A stretch of DNA of 64,000 nucleotides from Prevotella sp. (GCA_017617615.1 JAFZVV010000008.1:1-64000), one strand, 5' to 3'; positions 8,606 to 17,155 are shown, numbered from the stretch's first letter. Program-made: numbers and translations. Notes: a model not told the origin generated them from the letters alone.

Positions 8606-9955
8606 TTACTTGCCGAGCAGGGGCTGTTGGTAGAACTTCAGCATGTAGATGTTGAGGATGGTCATGTACTTGCTCTCCAACTCGTTCTGCTGCGCCTGCA
8701 CGAGATTGGTCTTGCCGGTCATCAGCTCCACGATGTTCTTCAGACCAAGGCGGAACTGCTCGCTGAGCAGCTCATAGCTCGCCTCCTGACTTGCCGTCGC
8801 CACTTGCGCCGCCTTGAACTTGCTCTGGTTGGTGGTAGCATCAATCCAGAAGGTTTCGATGGTGTTGTAGAGCGTCTTCTGCTTGTCTTTCAGGTCGAGC
8901 AGGCTGCTCTCACGCTGCAGGCGTGCCTTGTTGATGGCGGTCTTCGTCTGGCGGTTGTCGAGGATAGGGATACTGAGGGTAGCACCTACCGAGAAATCGA
9001 CGTTGCTCTTGAGCTGGTGTCCCCAGCCTTCTTTGCTCATCGACGTGGTGTTGGTGGAGAAACCTCCCGAGAGGCCCACTGTGGGACTCTTCCCGGCACG
9101 GGCGATGTCGATGTTCACGTCGCTGCTCTCAATGGCGATGAGGGCGCTGCGTATCTCCGGGCGGTTGTCGAGGGCAGCGGCATAAACGGTATAGAGGGCG
9201 GGAATCTCCTCCAGTGCCTGCGCGTCGGTATATTGTGGGATGGCGATGTCGAAGTCGGTGGCATCGGTAAGCTCAAGAAGCTGCTTGAGCTGGAACTTAT
9301 AGTTCCTCACGTTGCTCTCCGCTGCCACGATGTTATATTCGTCCTGGGCTCGCTGGGCAGTGAGTTGCGACAGGTCGGCACGGCTCATCTTGCCCACCTC
9401 TACCATGGTCTTGCCACGCTGCTCGTTGAGTTTGCTCGTCTCCAGGCTCTGCTTGCTCACGGCGATGGCCTCGGTGGTATAGAGTATCTGCACATAGAGC
9501 TGCACGATGCGCTCCTCGATGCTCCGCGCGGTGGTCACCGAGTCGACCTGTGCCTGCTGGGCGGTAAGCTCGTTCAGGCGGATGGTGTTCCTGTTGCGGT
9601 TGCCGTTCCACACCGTCCAGTTCGCGTTCACACCATAGTTGCCGCTGTAGTACACCTTGTCGATGCTCGACTGCACGTAGCCGTTGGCCACCGTGCTCTG
9701 TCCGGCGGAGATGAAGGGGCGGTAGACGACGTTCTGGCTGGTCGACGCGCTGAGCGAGGGGTCAAGGGCGGCTTTCGACTGCAGGATGTCTTCCTCGGCG
9801 GAAAGGCGCTGAATCTGGCTTTTCTTGAGCTGGATGTTGTTTTGCAGGGCATAGTCGATACATTCCTGTAAGGTCCATTTTTTGCCCGTGGCCTGTCCGA
9901 AGGCGGGAATGGCGGTCAGTAGCAGCCATGCCCAGGCTATGATTGTCTTGTTCAT
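8606..9955 (-). CDS. TolC family outer membrane efflux protein
   Basis: A 449-residue outer membrane factor. The first 21 residues (AWAWLLLTAIPAFGQA) are a signal peptide. The mature protein begins with WTLQECIDYALQNNIQLKKS, the hallmark start of the first OEP repeat, and carries long heptad helices. A second OEP repeat begins near LYTVYAAALDNRPEIRSALIAIESS. It is the first gene of the efflux operon with macA-like, ATPase and permease genes behind it. A TAnnTTTG -7 box lies about 60 bp upstream. Confidence 0.94.
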   Translation of the reverse strand: MNKTIIAWAWLLLTAIPAFGQATGKKWTLQECIDYALQNNIQLKKSQIQRLSAEEDILQSKAALDPSLSASTSQNVVYRPFISAGQSTVANGYVQSSIDKVYYSGNYGVNANWTVWNGNRNRNTIRLNELTAQQAQVDSVTTARSIEERIVQLYVQILYTTEAIAVSKQSLETSKLNEQRGKTMVEVGKMSRADLSQLTAQRAQDEYNIVAAESNVRNYKFQLKQLLELTDATDFDIAIPQYTDAQALEEIPALYTVYAAALDNRPEIRSALIAIESSDVNIDIARAGKSPTVGLSGGFSTNTTSMSKEGWGHQLKSNVDFSVGATLSIPILDNRQTKTAINKARLQRESSLLDLKDKQKTLYNTIETFWIDATTNQSKFKAAQVATASQEASYELLSEQFRLGLKNIVELMTGKTNLVQAQQNELESKYMTILNIYMLKFYQQPLLGK

Positions 9956-10014
9956 ATCGTCTTTTTCAGTCTGTTTGGTGATTGTAAAAACTGACGGGTC
10001 TTTGCTTCAAGTAG

Positions 10015-10022
10015 CAAAGATA
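10015..10022 (-). promoter_or_regulatory. -7 box for the efflux operon
   Basis: The minus strand reads TATCTTTG, matching the Bacteroidetes -7 consensus TAnnTTTG, about 60 nt before the tolC-like ATG. No clear TTTG -33 box is found at the usual spacing. The rest of the 9956-10303 gap is AT-rich and carries a divergent promoter for the next gene. Confidence 0.55.
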
Positions 10023-10236
10023 GCATTTTTTTCCCAATTATAGAGGAAAGGATGGAATATCTTTTCCTTTTTTGGAGGAAAAAACACAAAACTTCTCCTT
10101 ATCATGTCAACGTAGAGTGAGGTGGCTTCATTTTGGTGTTATCCCATCCGCTACTCAAATGAAAAAAACAAAATGTATTTTTTCCCAAAAGAGATTTTTT
10201 TTTGGTTATTTTGTTTCATATTAAAAGTTTTTTTAT

Positions 10237-10244
10237 TATTTTTG
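10237..10244 (+). promoter_or_regulatory. -7 box for the secreted repeat protein
   Basis: TATTTTTG fits TAnnTTTG and lies 59 nt before the ATG at 10304. A TTTG at 10210-10213 is 23 nt away, longer than the usual 19-20. Confidence 0.45.
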
Positions 10245-10303
10245 TGGCATATTACTAGCAGCATCGAAAATCTATTATTAGTTCATCAATACCTTTACTA
10301 CTT

Positions 10304-12508
10304 ATGAAAAAGCTATTACTATTTATTGCAGCCGCTGTTGTTGCCATCAGCGCAGCGGCAAATGACCACAAGCCTATCCCCAATCCACGGGTAGAGCCAC
10401 AGCTCGACAAAAAGGAGGTCAATGCCAAGATGCACGACAACGTCGGGCTCAAACGGATTGTTGCCGATGATCCTGCTGGAGAATCTGTCAACTATCAAGC
10501 TGTTGCAGAAGGTGTGTATCCTTCTGGGGGTTATTTTTATTGTGGACAGCCCGATTTCGAGGCAAAAGTCGTGTTTGCTGATGATGGCAAGACGGTGTCC
10601 ATCCAAGGTCTGATAGCCACTTATCCTGATGCTTGGTTGACAGGTACGCTGAACGACGATGGCACGAAACTCACCATCCCCGTAGGGCAGTCTGTCTATT
10701 ACAGTGTGTTTTATGATGCTGATGTTGTTTTAGGGTGGGGCAGCACTACCGTAGAAGGCACCAGCTTGGTGCTAACTATCGACCCATCCGTGGAGGCAAT
10801 CACGTTCTCCGTTGATCCATCGACTGGGGTAATGACTCTCGACGGCGGCGAAGGTGACATTAGCGTAGGTGGTTTAGACGCCTTCGAGGGAACGGGACTT
10901 TGTGGTTATTGGACGGACGATGGCTCCATGAGCTTATGCTTCTGGGCCATAACGCTGACCCCTGTAGATGTAAAACCAGCCGTTCCTGCCGATCCCACGA
11001 ATGTTGTTTGGAATGATGGTGGTGATGAGAGCGGTTATTCCAACCTCTCCTATACGTTGCCTACGACCGATGTGGATGGCAAAACCCTCGTAAAGTCTAA
11101 TTTGTATTACAGCATCTACCTGGATGATGACCAGCTCTTTACCTTCGACGCGGAGACGTACACAGACCTCACAGAAGACATGACAGAGATTCCTGCAAGT
11201 TTCACAGGCTATGACTTCTATCCTGCCAGGGTATACTTCTACCGCACGCTTAAAAACGACAACCCTTTCTTTGAGAATCGCATAGGTATCCAGGCCATCT
11301 ATAAAGTGGAGACAGCAGACGGGGAAGTAGTGAACAAGTCGAACATCGTATACTGGACTATTCCGCCTGACGTTCCACCCGTTCCACCCGTTCCTGCCGT
11401 TCCAGCCGATCCCACGAATGTCGTTTGGACTGATGGTGGTGATGAGAGCGGTTATTCCAACCTTTCCTATACGTTGCCTACGACCGATGTGGATGGAAAT
11501 GACCTCGACAAGAATAGCTTGTATTACAGCATCTACTTGGATGATGACCAGCTCTTCACCTTCGACGCGGAGACGTACACTTATGACTTATCGGAAGACA
11601 TGACAGAGATTCCTGCAAGTTTCATAGGCTATGACTTCTATCCTGCCAGGGTATACTTCTATCGCACCAACAAAGGCGACAACCCCTTCTTCGAGAATCG
11701 CATAGGTATCCAGGCCATCTATAAAGTGGAGACAGCAGACGGGGAAGTAGTGAACAAGTCGAACATCGTATACTGGGAACTGCCGAAGCCGCTAATGCTG
11801 GCCGACGATGCCAACAACGAAGCAATCCTGGAAGAGAACAGAGGAACGACCACAGATGTCGTTATCTCTGGACGCACGCTCTATAAGGATGGTTACTGGA
11901 ACACGCTGTGCCTGCCCTTCGCCCTGGAGAGCTTCACGGGTACTCCACTCGAGGGTGCCATTGTGAAGACCCTGGAGAGCGCGTCGTTCAGCGAAGGCAC
12001 CCTGACGCTCAACTTCAGCGAGAACAGCCTTACCAGCATTGAGGCTGGCAAGCCCTACATCGTGAGGTGGGAGGCTACCGAAGGTGCCAGCGACATCACC
12101 GACCCCGTCTTTGAAGGTGTTACCATCATCAATTGGACGAGCAATGTAGAGACAGACGTCGTCCACTTCATAGGCTCCTACTCTCCTGTCTACGTAGAAG
12201 GCGAAAACAAGACCATGATTTACGTCGACGACAAGAACAAGCTCCACTGCCCGGGCGGTGCCATGACCATCAATGCCTTCCGTGCCGTCTTCATTTTACA
12301 GGGTGACCTGGAATGCGGAACTGGTTCAGGCATCAACAAGTTTGTCCTCAACTACGGCGACGATCCCACAGGCATATCGACTCCTGTCATCGTTGAAAGC
12401 AATGACGTTAAGTCAGGGTGGTTCACGCTCGATGGCCGCCAGCTCAGCGGACAGCCTGCAACGAAGGGTGTCTATATCAACAATGGTGTTAAAGTCGTGA
12501 AGAAGTGA
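10304..12508 (+). CDS. secreted repeat protein, probable T9SS cargo
   Basis: A 734-residue secreted protein. Residues 1-20 are a signal peptide (LLLFIAAAVVAISAAA). An N-terminal beta-rich domain (about 60-220) is followed by two nearly identical modules with a 139-residue period (about 228-350 and 367-490). Each starts ADPTNVVW and ends NKSNIVYW, and they are joined by a PVPPVPPVPAVP linker. After a further beta domain the protein ends in WFTLDGRQLSGQP...KGVYINNGVKVVKK, which resembles the type A sorting signals of the type IX secretion system. I infer outer-surface export; the function is unknown. A 56-aa small ORF follows 48 bp downstream and seems to share its terminator. Confidence 0.8.
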   Translation: MKKLLLFIAAAVVAISAAANDHKPIPNPRVEPQLDKKEVNAKMHDNVGLKRIVADDPAGESVNYQAVAEGVYPSGGYFYCGQPDFEAKVVFADDGKTVSIQGLIATYPDAWLTGTLNDDGTKLTIPVGQSVYYSVFYDADVVLGWGSTTVEGTSLVLTIDPSVEAITFSVDPSTGVMTLDGGEGDISVGGLDAFEGTGLCGYWTDDGSMSLCFWAITLTPVDVKPAVPADPTNVVWNDGGDESGYSNLSYTLPTTDVDGKTLVKSNLYYSIYLDDDQLFTFDAETYTDLTEDMTEIPASFTGYDFYPARVYFYRTLKNDNPFFENRIGIQAIYKVETADGEVVNKSNIVYWTIPPDVPPVPPVPAVPADPTNVVWTDGGDESGYSNLSYTLPTTDVDGNDLDKNSLYYSIYLDDDQLFTFDAETYTYDLSEDMTEIPASFIGYDFYPARVYFYRTNKGDNPFFENRIGIQAIYKVETADGEVVNKSNIVYWELPKPLMLADDANNEAILEENRGTTTDVVISGRTLYKDGYWNTLCLPFALESFTGTPLEGAIVKTLESASFSEGTLTLNFSENSLTSIEAGKPYIVRWEATEGASDITDPVFEGVTIINWTSNVETDVVHFIGSYSPVYVEGENKTMIYVDDKNKLHCPGGAMTINAFRAVFILQGDLECGTGSGINKFVLNYGDDPTGISTPVIVESNDVKSGWFTLDGRQLSGQPATKGVYINNGVKVVKK
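10988..11778 (+). repeat. tandem 417-bp intragenic repeat
   Basis: The sequence starting GCCGATCCCACGAATG at 10988 recurs at 11405, a 417-bp period. Long stretches are identical at DNA level, for example the segment around CATAGGTATCCAGGCC at 11280 and 11700, so the duplication is either recent or kept alike by gene conversion. Confidence 0.85.
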
Positions 12509-12556
12509 GCGAAGCTCAAAGTCGTAATTTAATAACAATAACAAGGAGACAAGATT

Positions 12557-12727
12557 ATGAAAACGACATATAAGAAACCTGCCATACGGACCAGGAATTG
12601 GAAGTACGAGGTGCTGCTCACCGTAAGTGAATTGGAAACCAATCTCCAAGGCAGCGAGGAAATGGAGTTTGATGGTGTTGCAGTAGGCAATGCCCGTTCC
12701 AATACCAGTGTCTGGGAAGAGGAATAA
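12557..12727 (+). CDS. 56-residue small protein, Bacteroidales 'MKxxYxKPxI' type
   Basis: An ATG at 12557 with AGGAG a few bases upstream opens a 57-codon frame ending TAA at 12727. The peptide begins MKTTYKKPAIRTRNWKY, has a middle LLTVSELETNLQGSEE and ends SNTSVWEEE. Many Bacteroidales genomes hold short proteins that start with a similar MKK-Y-KP-I pattern; their functions are largely unknown and some resemble peptide precursors. It lies 48 bp behind the large secreted protein, before a strong hairpin at 12751-12787, so the two are probably cotranscribed. There is no signal peptide. Confidence 0.65.
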   Translation: MKTTYKKPAIRTRNWKYEVLLTVSELETNLQGSEEMEFDGVAVGNARSNTSVWEEE

Positions 12728-12750
12728 TAACGTAATACCATCTTCTATCA

Positions 12751-12787
12751 CAGCCCGGCAACAGCAATAACGACTGTTGTCGGGCTG
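12751..12787 (+). terminator. hairpin after the small ORF
   Basis: CAGCCCG-G-CAACAG pairs with CTGTTG-T-CGGGCTG around a short loop, about 13 bp of stem. The following tract is only partly T-rich (TTACCTTT), so it is either a weak intrinsic terminator or a processing site. Confidence 0.6.
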
Positions 12788-12869
12788 TTACCTTTCATCA
12801 TTAACTTTCCTTCATCAACTCCTCCCTTTGTTGAGCGAAAGCGAAACAAAATGAAAAAAGGAGTTTTCC

Positions 12870-12900
12870 TTTGCATTATCTTCAGTTTTCAGTAATTTTG
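12870..12900 (+). promoter_or_regulatory. consensus promoter for the CotH-family gene
   Basis: TTTG at 12870-12873, a 19-nt spacer and TAATTTTG at 12893-12900 form a full Bacteroidetes housekeeping promoter. The ATG at 12962 is 61 nt downstream. Confidence 0.8.
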
Positions 12901-12961
12901 CAGCTCATATCAAGGATAGTAACATCTTTAAGGGAATTAATCGGCCGAAGACGAGATAAAA

Positions 12962-14440
12962 ATGACGTGCTTCAAAAGGATTCTGTTGACTCTGGTGCTC
13001 ATGCCGTGTGTGGCATGGGCACAACAGCCTTCGTCGGCTCGGCAACCAGCATGGGCACCACCCCCTACATGGGAACAACTGCAAGAGGTAGGACTACCGT
13101 TGGTGGAAGTAACCACCGTCGACGGCGAGGAACCCACTTGCGACTATATCTCGCCACCCGACGGCCTCTCGGGGCTGACCATCGACAATGCCACGAAAGT
13201 GCCGGGGCGTCTGCGCAAGTGGCGCAACGGCGAGGTCGTCTACGACAGCGGTGACTATGTGGAAGGGGCTTCGGGCATGCGAATCAAGATCAGGGGCAAC
13301 ACCAGTGCCTACGAACCGAAGAAACCCTTCAAGGTGAAGTTGGAGAAAAAGGCCGACCTGTTGTGCCGTGACGACGAGGCGTATGCAGACAAGGAGTGGC
13401 TGCTGATGAAAGACGACAACGACATTGAAGCCAACGAACTGCTTCATCTGATGATAGGACTGCAGGTAGCGGAGCGCTGCGGCATGCCTTGGGAACCGAA
13501 GTCGGAATTCGTCAACCTGATGGTCAATGGCGACTATCGTGGCGTATATATATTGTGCGAGTCGATAAAACGGGGAAAGACACGCGTTGACGTGAATAAG
13601 GACACGGGGTTCATCATCGAGCGGGATCCCTATTGGTGGAAGGAAGACCTGTTTTTCACTACCGACAGGCACCAAATCAATTACACTTTCAAATATCCCG
13701 AAGCCGACGACGTGACTGCCGAACAAGTAGACACCATCAAGACGCAGATGGACAAGGTGGAAGATGCCATCTGGAACGGTCAGTTAGACACGCTTGTCGA
13801 CCTCGACAACATGGCGAGATGGCTCATGGCCCATGATATCCTCGGTACGTGGGATGCCATAGGGTCGAATATCTATCTGGTGAAGTACGACGACTCACCC
13901 GACAGCAAGATTCAGATGGGACCCCTCTGGGACTTCGGGTCAATCATGCGGATGACGGGGGAGTGGGCTAACGTGCATACGGGCGAGGAGTTCTATTTCC
14001 ATTATTTGCTCGACATGGCGGCATCGGTCAACATCCCCTTCATCGAAGCCTATCAGACAGCGTGGGATGAGAGGGGGAAATACGTGCCCGACGAGATGGT
14101 GGCCTTCCTCACGGCGTTCCTCGCGAGCGACGTGGCGGTGTCACTGCAGAAATCCAACCATTGGGACATGGCACGATGGCAGCTTCTCAAACCTTCGGTG
14201 AAGGAGATGGTGCAGCAAGCCATCACGTGGTTTAAAGAGAGGAAGGAATGGATGTCGGAAACGTTGGTGCCGATGAGGATTGGCGAGATAAGACAGGACC
14301 CGTGGACGGAAACCGTTGGAAATGACGTGCGGTATTACGACCTCGGTGGCATACCGGCAGCCGCCAACACCAAAGGCATCCGCATCAGAGTAGACCATCA
14401 GTCGGGGAGAGAAAGGGCTGTCAAAATATATGTTCCTTGA
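12962..14440 (+). CDS. CotH kinase-like family protein, secreted
   Basis: A 492-residue protein with a signal peptide (FKRILLTLVLMPCVAWA). The CotH family pattern is clear: KIRGNTSAYEPKKPFKVKL, then KEWLLMKDDND, LMVNGDYRGVYILCESIKRGKTRV and GFIIERD, followed by MGPLWDFGSIM. Spore-coat CotH proteins are atypical protein kinases; exported Bacteroidetes members may act on surface proteins, but that is inference. It has its own promoter and a short gap to the next secreted protein. The last 40 residues after KEWMSETL contain a small beta-rich tail. Confidence 0.88.
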   Translation: MTCFKRILLTLVLMPCVAWAQQPSSARQPAWAPPPTWEQLQEVGLPLVEVTTVDGEEPTCDYISPPDGLSGLTIDNATKVPGRLRKWRNGEVVYDSGDYVEGASGMRIKIRGNTSAYEPKKPFKVKLEKKADLLCRDDEAYADKEWLLMKDDNDIEANELLHLMIGLQVAERCGMPWEPKSEFVNLMVNGDYRGVYILCESIKRGKTRVDVNKDTGFIIERDPYWWKEDLFFTTDRHQINYTFKYPEADDVTAEQVDTIKTQMDKVEDAIWNGQLDTLVDLDNMARWLMAHDILGTWDAIGSNIYLVKYDDSPDSKIQMGPLWDFGSIMRMTGEWANVHTGEEFYFHYLLDMAASVNIPFIEAYQTAWDERGKYVPDEMVAFLTAFLASDVAVSLQKSNHWDMARWQLLKPSVKEMVQQAITWFKERKEWMSETLVPMRIGEIRQDPWTETVGNDVRYYDLGGIPAAANTKGIRIRVDHQSGRERAVKIYVP

Positions 14441-14503
14441 ATAACTTTCAAATTTCAATCGGGTGTAGCCCGTTTGAAGGCGAAGCTTAAAATACAAATA
14501 TTT

Positions 14504-15121
14504 ATGAAAAGAAGAATAGTTATTGGTTTGTTGATTGCCATGACCGGTGTGTTGTCGGCAACGGCACAGGATGCGGTGAGTGCCATCCGCAAGCATTATG
14601 CCGAGGCTCAGCAGAAGGTGGCTGAGTATGACAAGGCAGAACAGGAGGGGGGCATGCCTTGTCCTGAGTATTATGAGGTGAACATCGTACAGAACTTGCC
14701 GGGAACGGGACCGCACCGGGAGAGGTTGCGGATGTACTACGCTGTGCTTGACAACGAAGACTGGCAGCCCGACGAGCCGTTCCTCTCGCGACGCCTGGAG
14801 TTCGTGACGTTGAAGTATAACTATGCCGCCCGTGAGTTTTACGAGGAGTATCTCTACGACGAGAAGGGCAATATCGAGTTCGCGTACGTCCGCGATGCCG
14901 ACATGGAGGAAGTGGGTGGTGAACTCCGTCTATACTTCAAGGAAGGCCGTTTGTTCAAGGTGCTGGCGAGTGTCCGCAATCCACAGACGGAGGAGTATGA
15001 GAAAAAATACGAAGGCGCCAAGGTGCCGAAGAAGTATGAAGGGTTGTATGACGCCTGCCAGTATAAGATAGGGAAATACAAGCGCCTGTTCAAGGAAATC
15101 GACAGTGATACCTTCCACTAA
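14504..15121 (+). CDS. secreted hypothetical protein
   Basis: A 205-residue protein I do not recognise. I chose the ATG at 14504 because it opens a clean signal peptide (KRRIVIGLLIAMTGVLSATA); an upstream in-frame ATG at 14474 would add ten residues. The mature part starts with a helix (AIRKHYAEAQQKVAEYDKAE) and continues as an alternating beta pattern rich in Tyr and Glu. It follows the CotH-family gene by about 60 bp, a gap holding a CGGGTGTAGCCCG palindrome, and may be in the same transcript. Confidence 0.75.
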   Translation: MKRRIVIGLLIAMTGVLSATAQDAVSAIRKHYAEAQQKVAEYDKAEQEGGMPCPEYYEVNIVQNLPGTGPHRERLRMYYAVLDNEDWQPDEPFLSRRLEFVTLKYNYAAREFYEEYLYDEKGNIEFAYVRDADMEEVGGELRLYFKEGRLFKVLASVRNPQTEEYEKKYEGAKVPKKYEGLYDACQYKIGKYKRLFKEIDSDTFH

Positions 15122-15150
15122 TCTGAAGGCTAATCTTTAGTTCTCTTTTT

Positions 15151-16104
15151 TCATTCGGACGAAGTCCCCAGCAGTAGCAGTGGGGCGAGGTAGCGCTCGT
15201 CTACACGGAAGGCAGTGCCGTGGCGGATGCCCTGCGGCATCTGCAACTGCGGGCTGACATCTTCCCATATCTTGCCGTGGTCGAGGCTGCGTACGGCGCC
15301 ATAGCGGTGGTTGCGGTACATGTCGTAGTAGACGTAGAGCGTGTCGCCGACGAACAGCGGTGCGGGTCCCTCACACCAGATGCCTTCTGGGGTGATGGGT
15401 TCCGACACCTGGGTCGGGAAGCCCTTGCGTATTTTTTTTGTCTTGGTGACGCGGATGTTCTTCTCCGCCGGCAAGGAGTTCTCGTTCTTCAGCACCATGA
15501 TGAGTTGCTTCGTTTTCGGGTCGCGCACGATGGCGGCATCGATGACGTTGAAGTCGGGGTTGAAGAACATCTTGGTCTCCGAGAACGTCTGGAAGTCTTT
15601 CGTCGTACAATAGTAGATGCGGTGGTTCCACTCCTTCTCACGCTCGGTAGACGCCACTTCCTTGTGGCGGCCGGGAATGGTGGTGGCCCAGTAAATATAA
15701 AAGGTGTGCGACGGCTTGTCGTAGAACAATTCCGGTGCCCAACTGTTTTTCGCTTCGGGTTCGTGCTCCATCACGGGGATGGCCCTCTGCTCACTCCAGT
15801 GGATGAGGTCGGGCGACGAGGCATAGCCGATGATGCGGTCGTGCCAGCTCGATGTCCATACCATGTGGAAGATGCCGTCGGGACCCTGCACGATGCTGGG
15901 GTCGCGCAGCAGACGGTCGTTGCCTACCATGGGCGTCATCATCGGACGGCCGTCGTTGAGGGCTGTCCAATGGAGTCCGTCGTAACTGTAGGCCAGGTGA
16001 AGTCCGTCGCTCTGTCCCACGAAATAGGAGAAGAGATAGACATCTTTGGCCCATCCGCTGACAGTGCAGGTTAGGAAGACAAGGAGAAGGGTGGATAGTT
16101 TCAT
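15151..16104 (-). CDS. GH43-like five-bladed beta-propeller protein, exported
   Basis: A 317-residue protein. The start at 16104 gives a good signal peptide (KLSTLLLVFLTCTVSGWA); an in-frame ATG 60 bp upstream is less likely. Repeating blade motifs are visible: YSYDGLHWTAL, LRDPSIVQGPDGIFHMVWTS, YASSPDLIHWSEQ, WAPELFYDKPSHTFYIYW, CTTKDFQTFSE and VRDPKTKQLIMV. RDPSI and WAPE are typical of glycoside hydrolase family 43 and relatives, where the Asp and Glu are catalytic. The likely substrate is an arabinose- or xylose-containing glycan, not assignable further. It is alone, not in a polysaccharide locus. Confidence 0.8.
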   Translation of the reverse strand: MKLSTLLLVFLTCTVSGWAKDVYLFSYFVGQSDGLHLAYSYDGLHWTALNDGRPMMTPMVGNDRLLRDPSIVQGPDGIFHMVWTSSWHDRIIGYASSPDLIHWSEQRAIPVMEHEPEAKNSWAPELFYDKPSHTFYIYWATTIPGRHKEVASTEREKEWNHRIYYCTTKDFQTFSETKMFFNPDFNVIDAAIVRDPKTKQLIMVLKNENSLPAEKNIRVTKTKKIRKGFPTQVSEPITPEGIWCEGPAPLFVGDTLYVYYDMYRNHRYGAVRSLDHGKIWEDVSPQLQMPQGIRHGTAFRVDERYLAPLLLLGTSSE

Positions 16105-16158
16105 TAATATTGAAAAAAGAAGATGGATGATAAAAAAGGGCGTTGAAGGGACCTTAAA

Positions 16159-16208
16159 CCTCAAATCTCAAACCTCAAATCTCAAACCTCAAATCTCAAA
16201 CCTCAAAT
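16159..16208. repeat. 14-bp tandem repeat overlapping the ribE stop
   Basis: The unit CCTCAAATCTCAAA occurs three times plus a partial copy. The last partial copy contains the ribE stop codon (16203-16205). Similar strings, in the opposite orientation, lie at about 50600-50632 and 58605-58632. Confidence 0.85.
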
Positions 16209-16805
16209 CAACCTCTGCAGGCGTGCGATGTATTTGCCGAGAATATCGAACTCGAGGTTCACCGTAGTGCCTACTTCGATGGTGCAGAAGTTGGTGTTCT
16301 CCATCGTATAGGGGATGATGGCCACCTGGAAAGTGTTGTCGGTGGGATTGCAGACAGTGAGCGACACACCGTTCACCGTCACGCTGCCTTTGTCGACGGT
16401 GAAATAGCCACGCTGCGCCATCTCGCGGTCGTAAGCATATTCGAAGGTGAAGTAGGTGCTACCGTCGGCATCCTCTTTCGCCGTGCATAGGGCAGTGCCG
16501 TCGACGTGTCCTTGCACGATATGGCCGTCAAGGCGGCCGTTCATCAGCATCGACCGTTCCACGTTCACCTTGTCGCCCACCTGGAGCAGTCCGAGGTTCG
16601 AGCGCTGCAGTGTCTCACGCATTGCCGTCACGGTGTAGTTGTCGCCCTCGATGTGCACCACGGTAAGGCACACGCCGTTGTGGCTCACACTCTGGTCGAT
16701 TTTCAGTTCATGGGTAAAGGAGCAGGTAAGGGTGAGGTCTACGTTGCCGCCGTCATGGCGCAATGCCACCACGGTAGCCATTTCTTCTACGATTCCGGAA
16801 AACAT
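16203..16805 (-). CDS. ribE: riboflavin synthase alpha chain
   Basis: A 200-residue enzyme that dismutates two 6,7-dimethyl-8-ribityllumazine molecules to riboflavin. The N-terminus MFSGIVEEMATV is diagnostic. Two lumazine-binding barrel repeats are present; the first has SVSHNGVCLTV and ETLQRSNLG, then NVERSMLMNGRLDGHIVQGHVDGTA, and the second has SVTVNGVSLTV followed by IPYTMENTNF. Length is normal. It is not in a rib operon here. A promoter-like box lies about 240 nt upstream, leaving an unusually long leader. Confidence 0.96.
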   Translation of the reverse strand: MFSGIVEEMATVVALRHDGGNVDLTLTCSFTHELKIDQSVSHNGVCLTVVHIEGDNYTVTAMRETLQRSNLGLLQVGDKVNVERSMLMNGRLDGHIVQGHVDGTALCTAKEDADGSTYFTFEYAYDREMAQRGYFTVDKGSVTVNGVSLTVCNPTDNTFQVAIIPYTMENTNFCTIEVGTTVNLEFDILGKYIARLQRLI

Positions 16806-16876
16806 AAGTCGAAGCAGTTAGGGTTAGGAAATTTGAAAAAGGCCGTACCGATGATGTGATGAAAACTCCGTTTTCT

Positions 16877-16902
16877 AAAGATTTGGGAACGCTGAAATCT
16901 TT
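16877..16902 (-). promoter_or_regulatory. hairpin in the long ribE leader
   Basis: AAAGATTT and AAATCTTT form a perfect 8-bp stem around a 10-nt loop, within the roughly 240-nt leader between the putative ribE promoter (17052-17059) and its ATG. I looked for the conserved FMN riboswitch strings and did not find them. The rest of 16806-17051 shows no gene. Confidence 0.4.
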
Positions 16903-17051
16903 GTAATCCACTGGTTCCGAAGAACTGTCCCGGGGGATGTGGCCCGCCATCAACAACAACGTATTCCCGGTTTTCGAAATAATTTGATGAGTATCCCGAT
17001 CTAACCGATACGGCCTATAGTGACTCTCCTTTCAAAAACAGGATTATACCG

Positions 17052-17059
17052 CAAAAGTA
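17052..17059 (-). promoter_or_regulatory. -7 box, probably for ribE
   Basis: The minus strand reads TACTTTTG, matching TAnnTTTG. It faces ribE and is back to back with the promoter of the TonB-domain gene. Confidence 0.5.
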
Positions 17060-17105
17060 CAATTTTTTTTTGATATGTGAAGAACGGAGGGGAAAAAAGT
17101 GCAAG

Positions 17106-17155
17106 ATTTCGTCGTTTCATCATGCAATTTCGTCGAAGGGGGCGGGATTTCGTCG
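17106..17155 (+). promoter_or_regulatory. three direct repeats of ATTTCGTCG, candidate operator
   Basis: ATTTCGTCG occurs at 17106-17114, 17127-17135 and 17147-17155, spaced 21 and 20 bp start to start, about two helical turns. They lie 31 bp upstream of the -33 box at 17186. Nine-base direct repeats at about this spacing are how LytTR-type regulators are known to bind; the match in geometry is seen, the regulator is inference. Confidence 0.6.

Noticed and set aside
16753..16959. Small minus-strand ORF overlapping the ribE start
   Set aside because: It overlaps ribE out of frame, has no ribosome-binding site and no recognisable pattern.
16806..17051. FMN riboswitch before ribE
   Set aside because: The conserved strings of the RFN element were not found on the transcribed strand.
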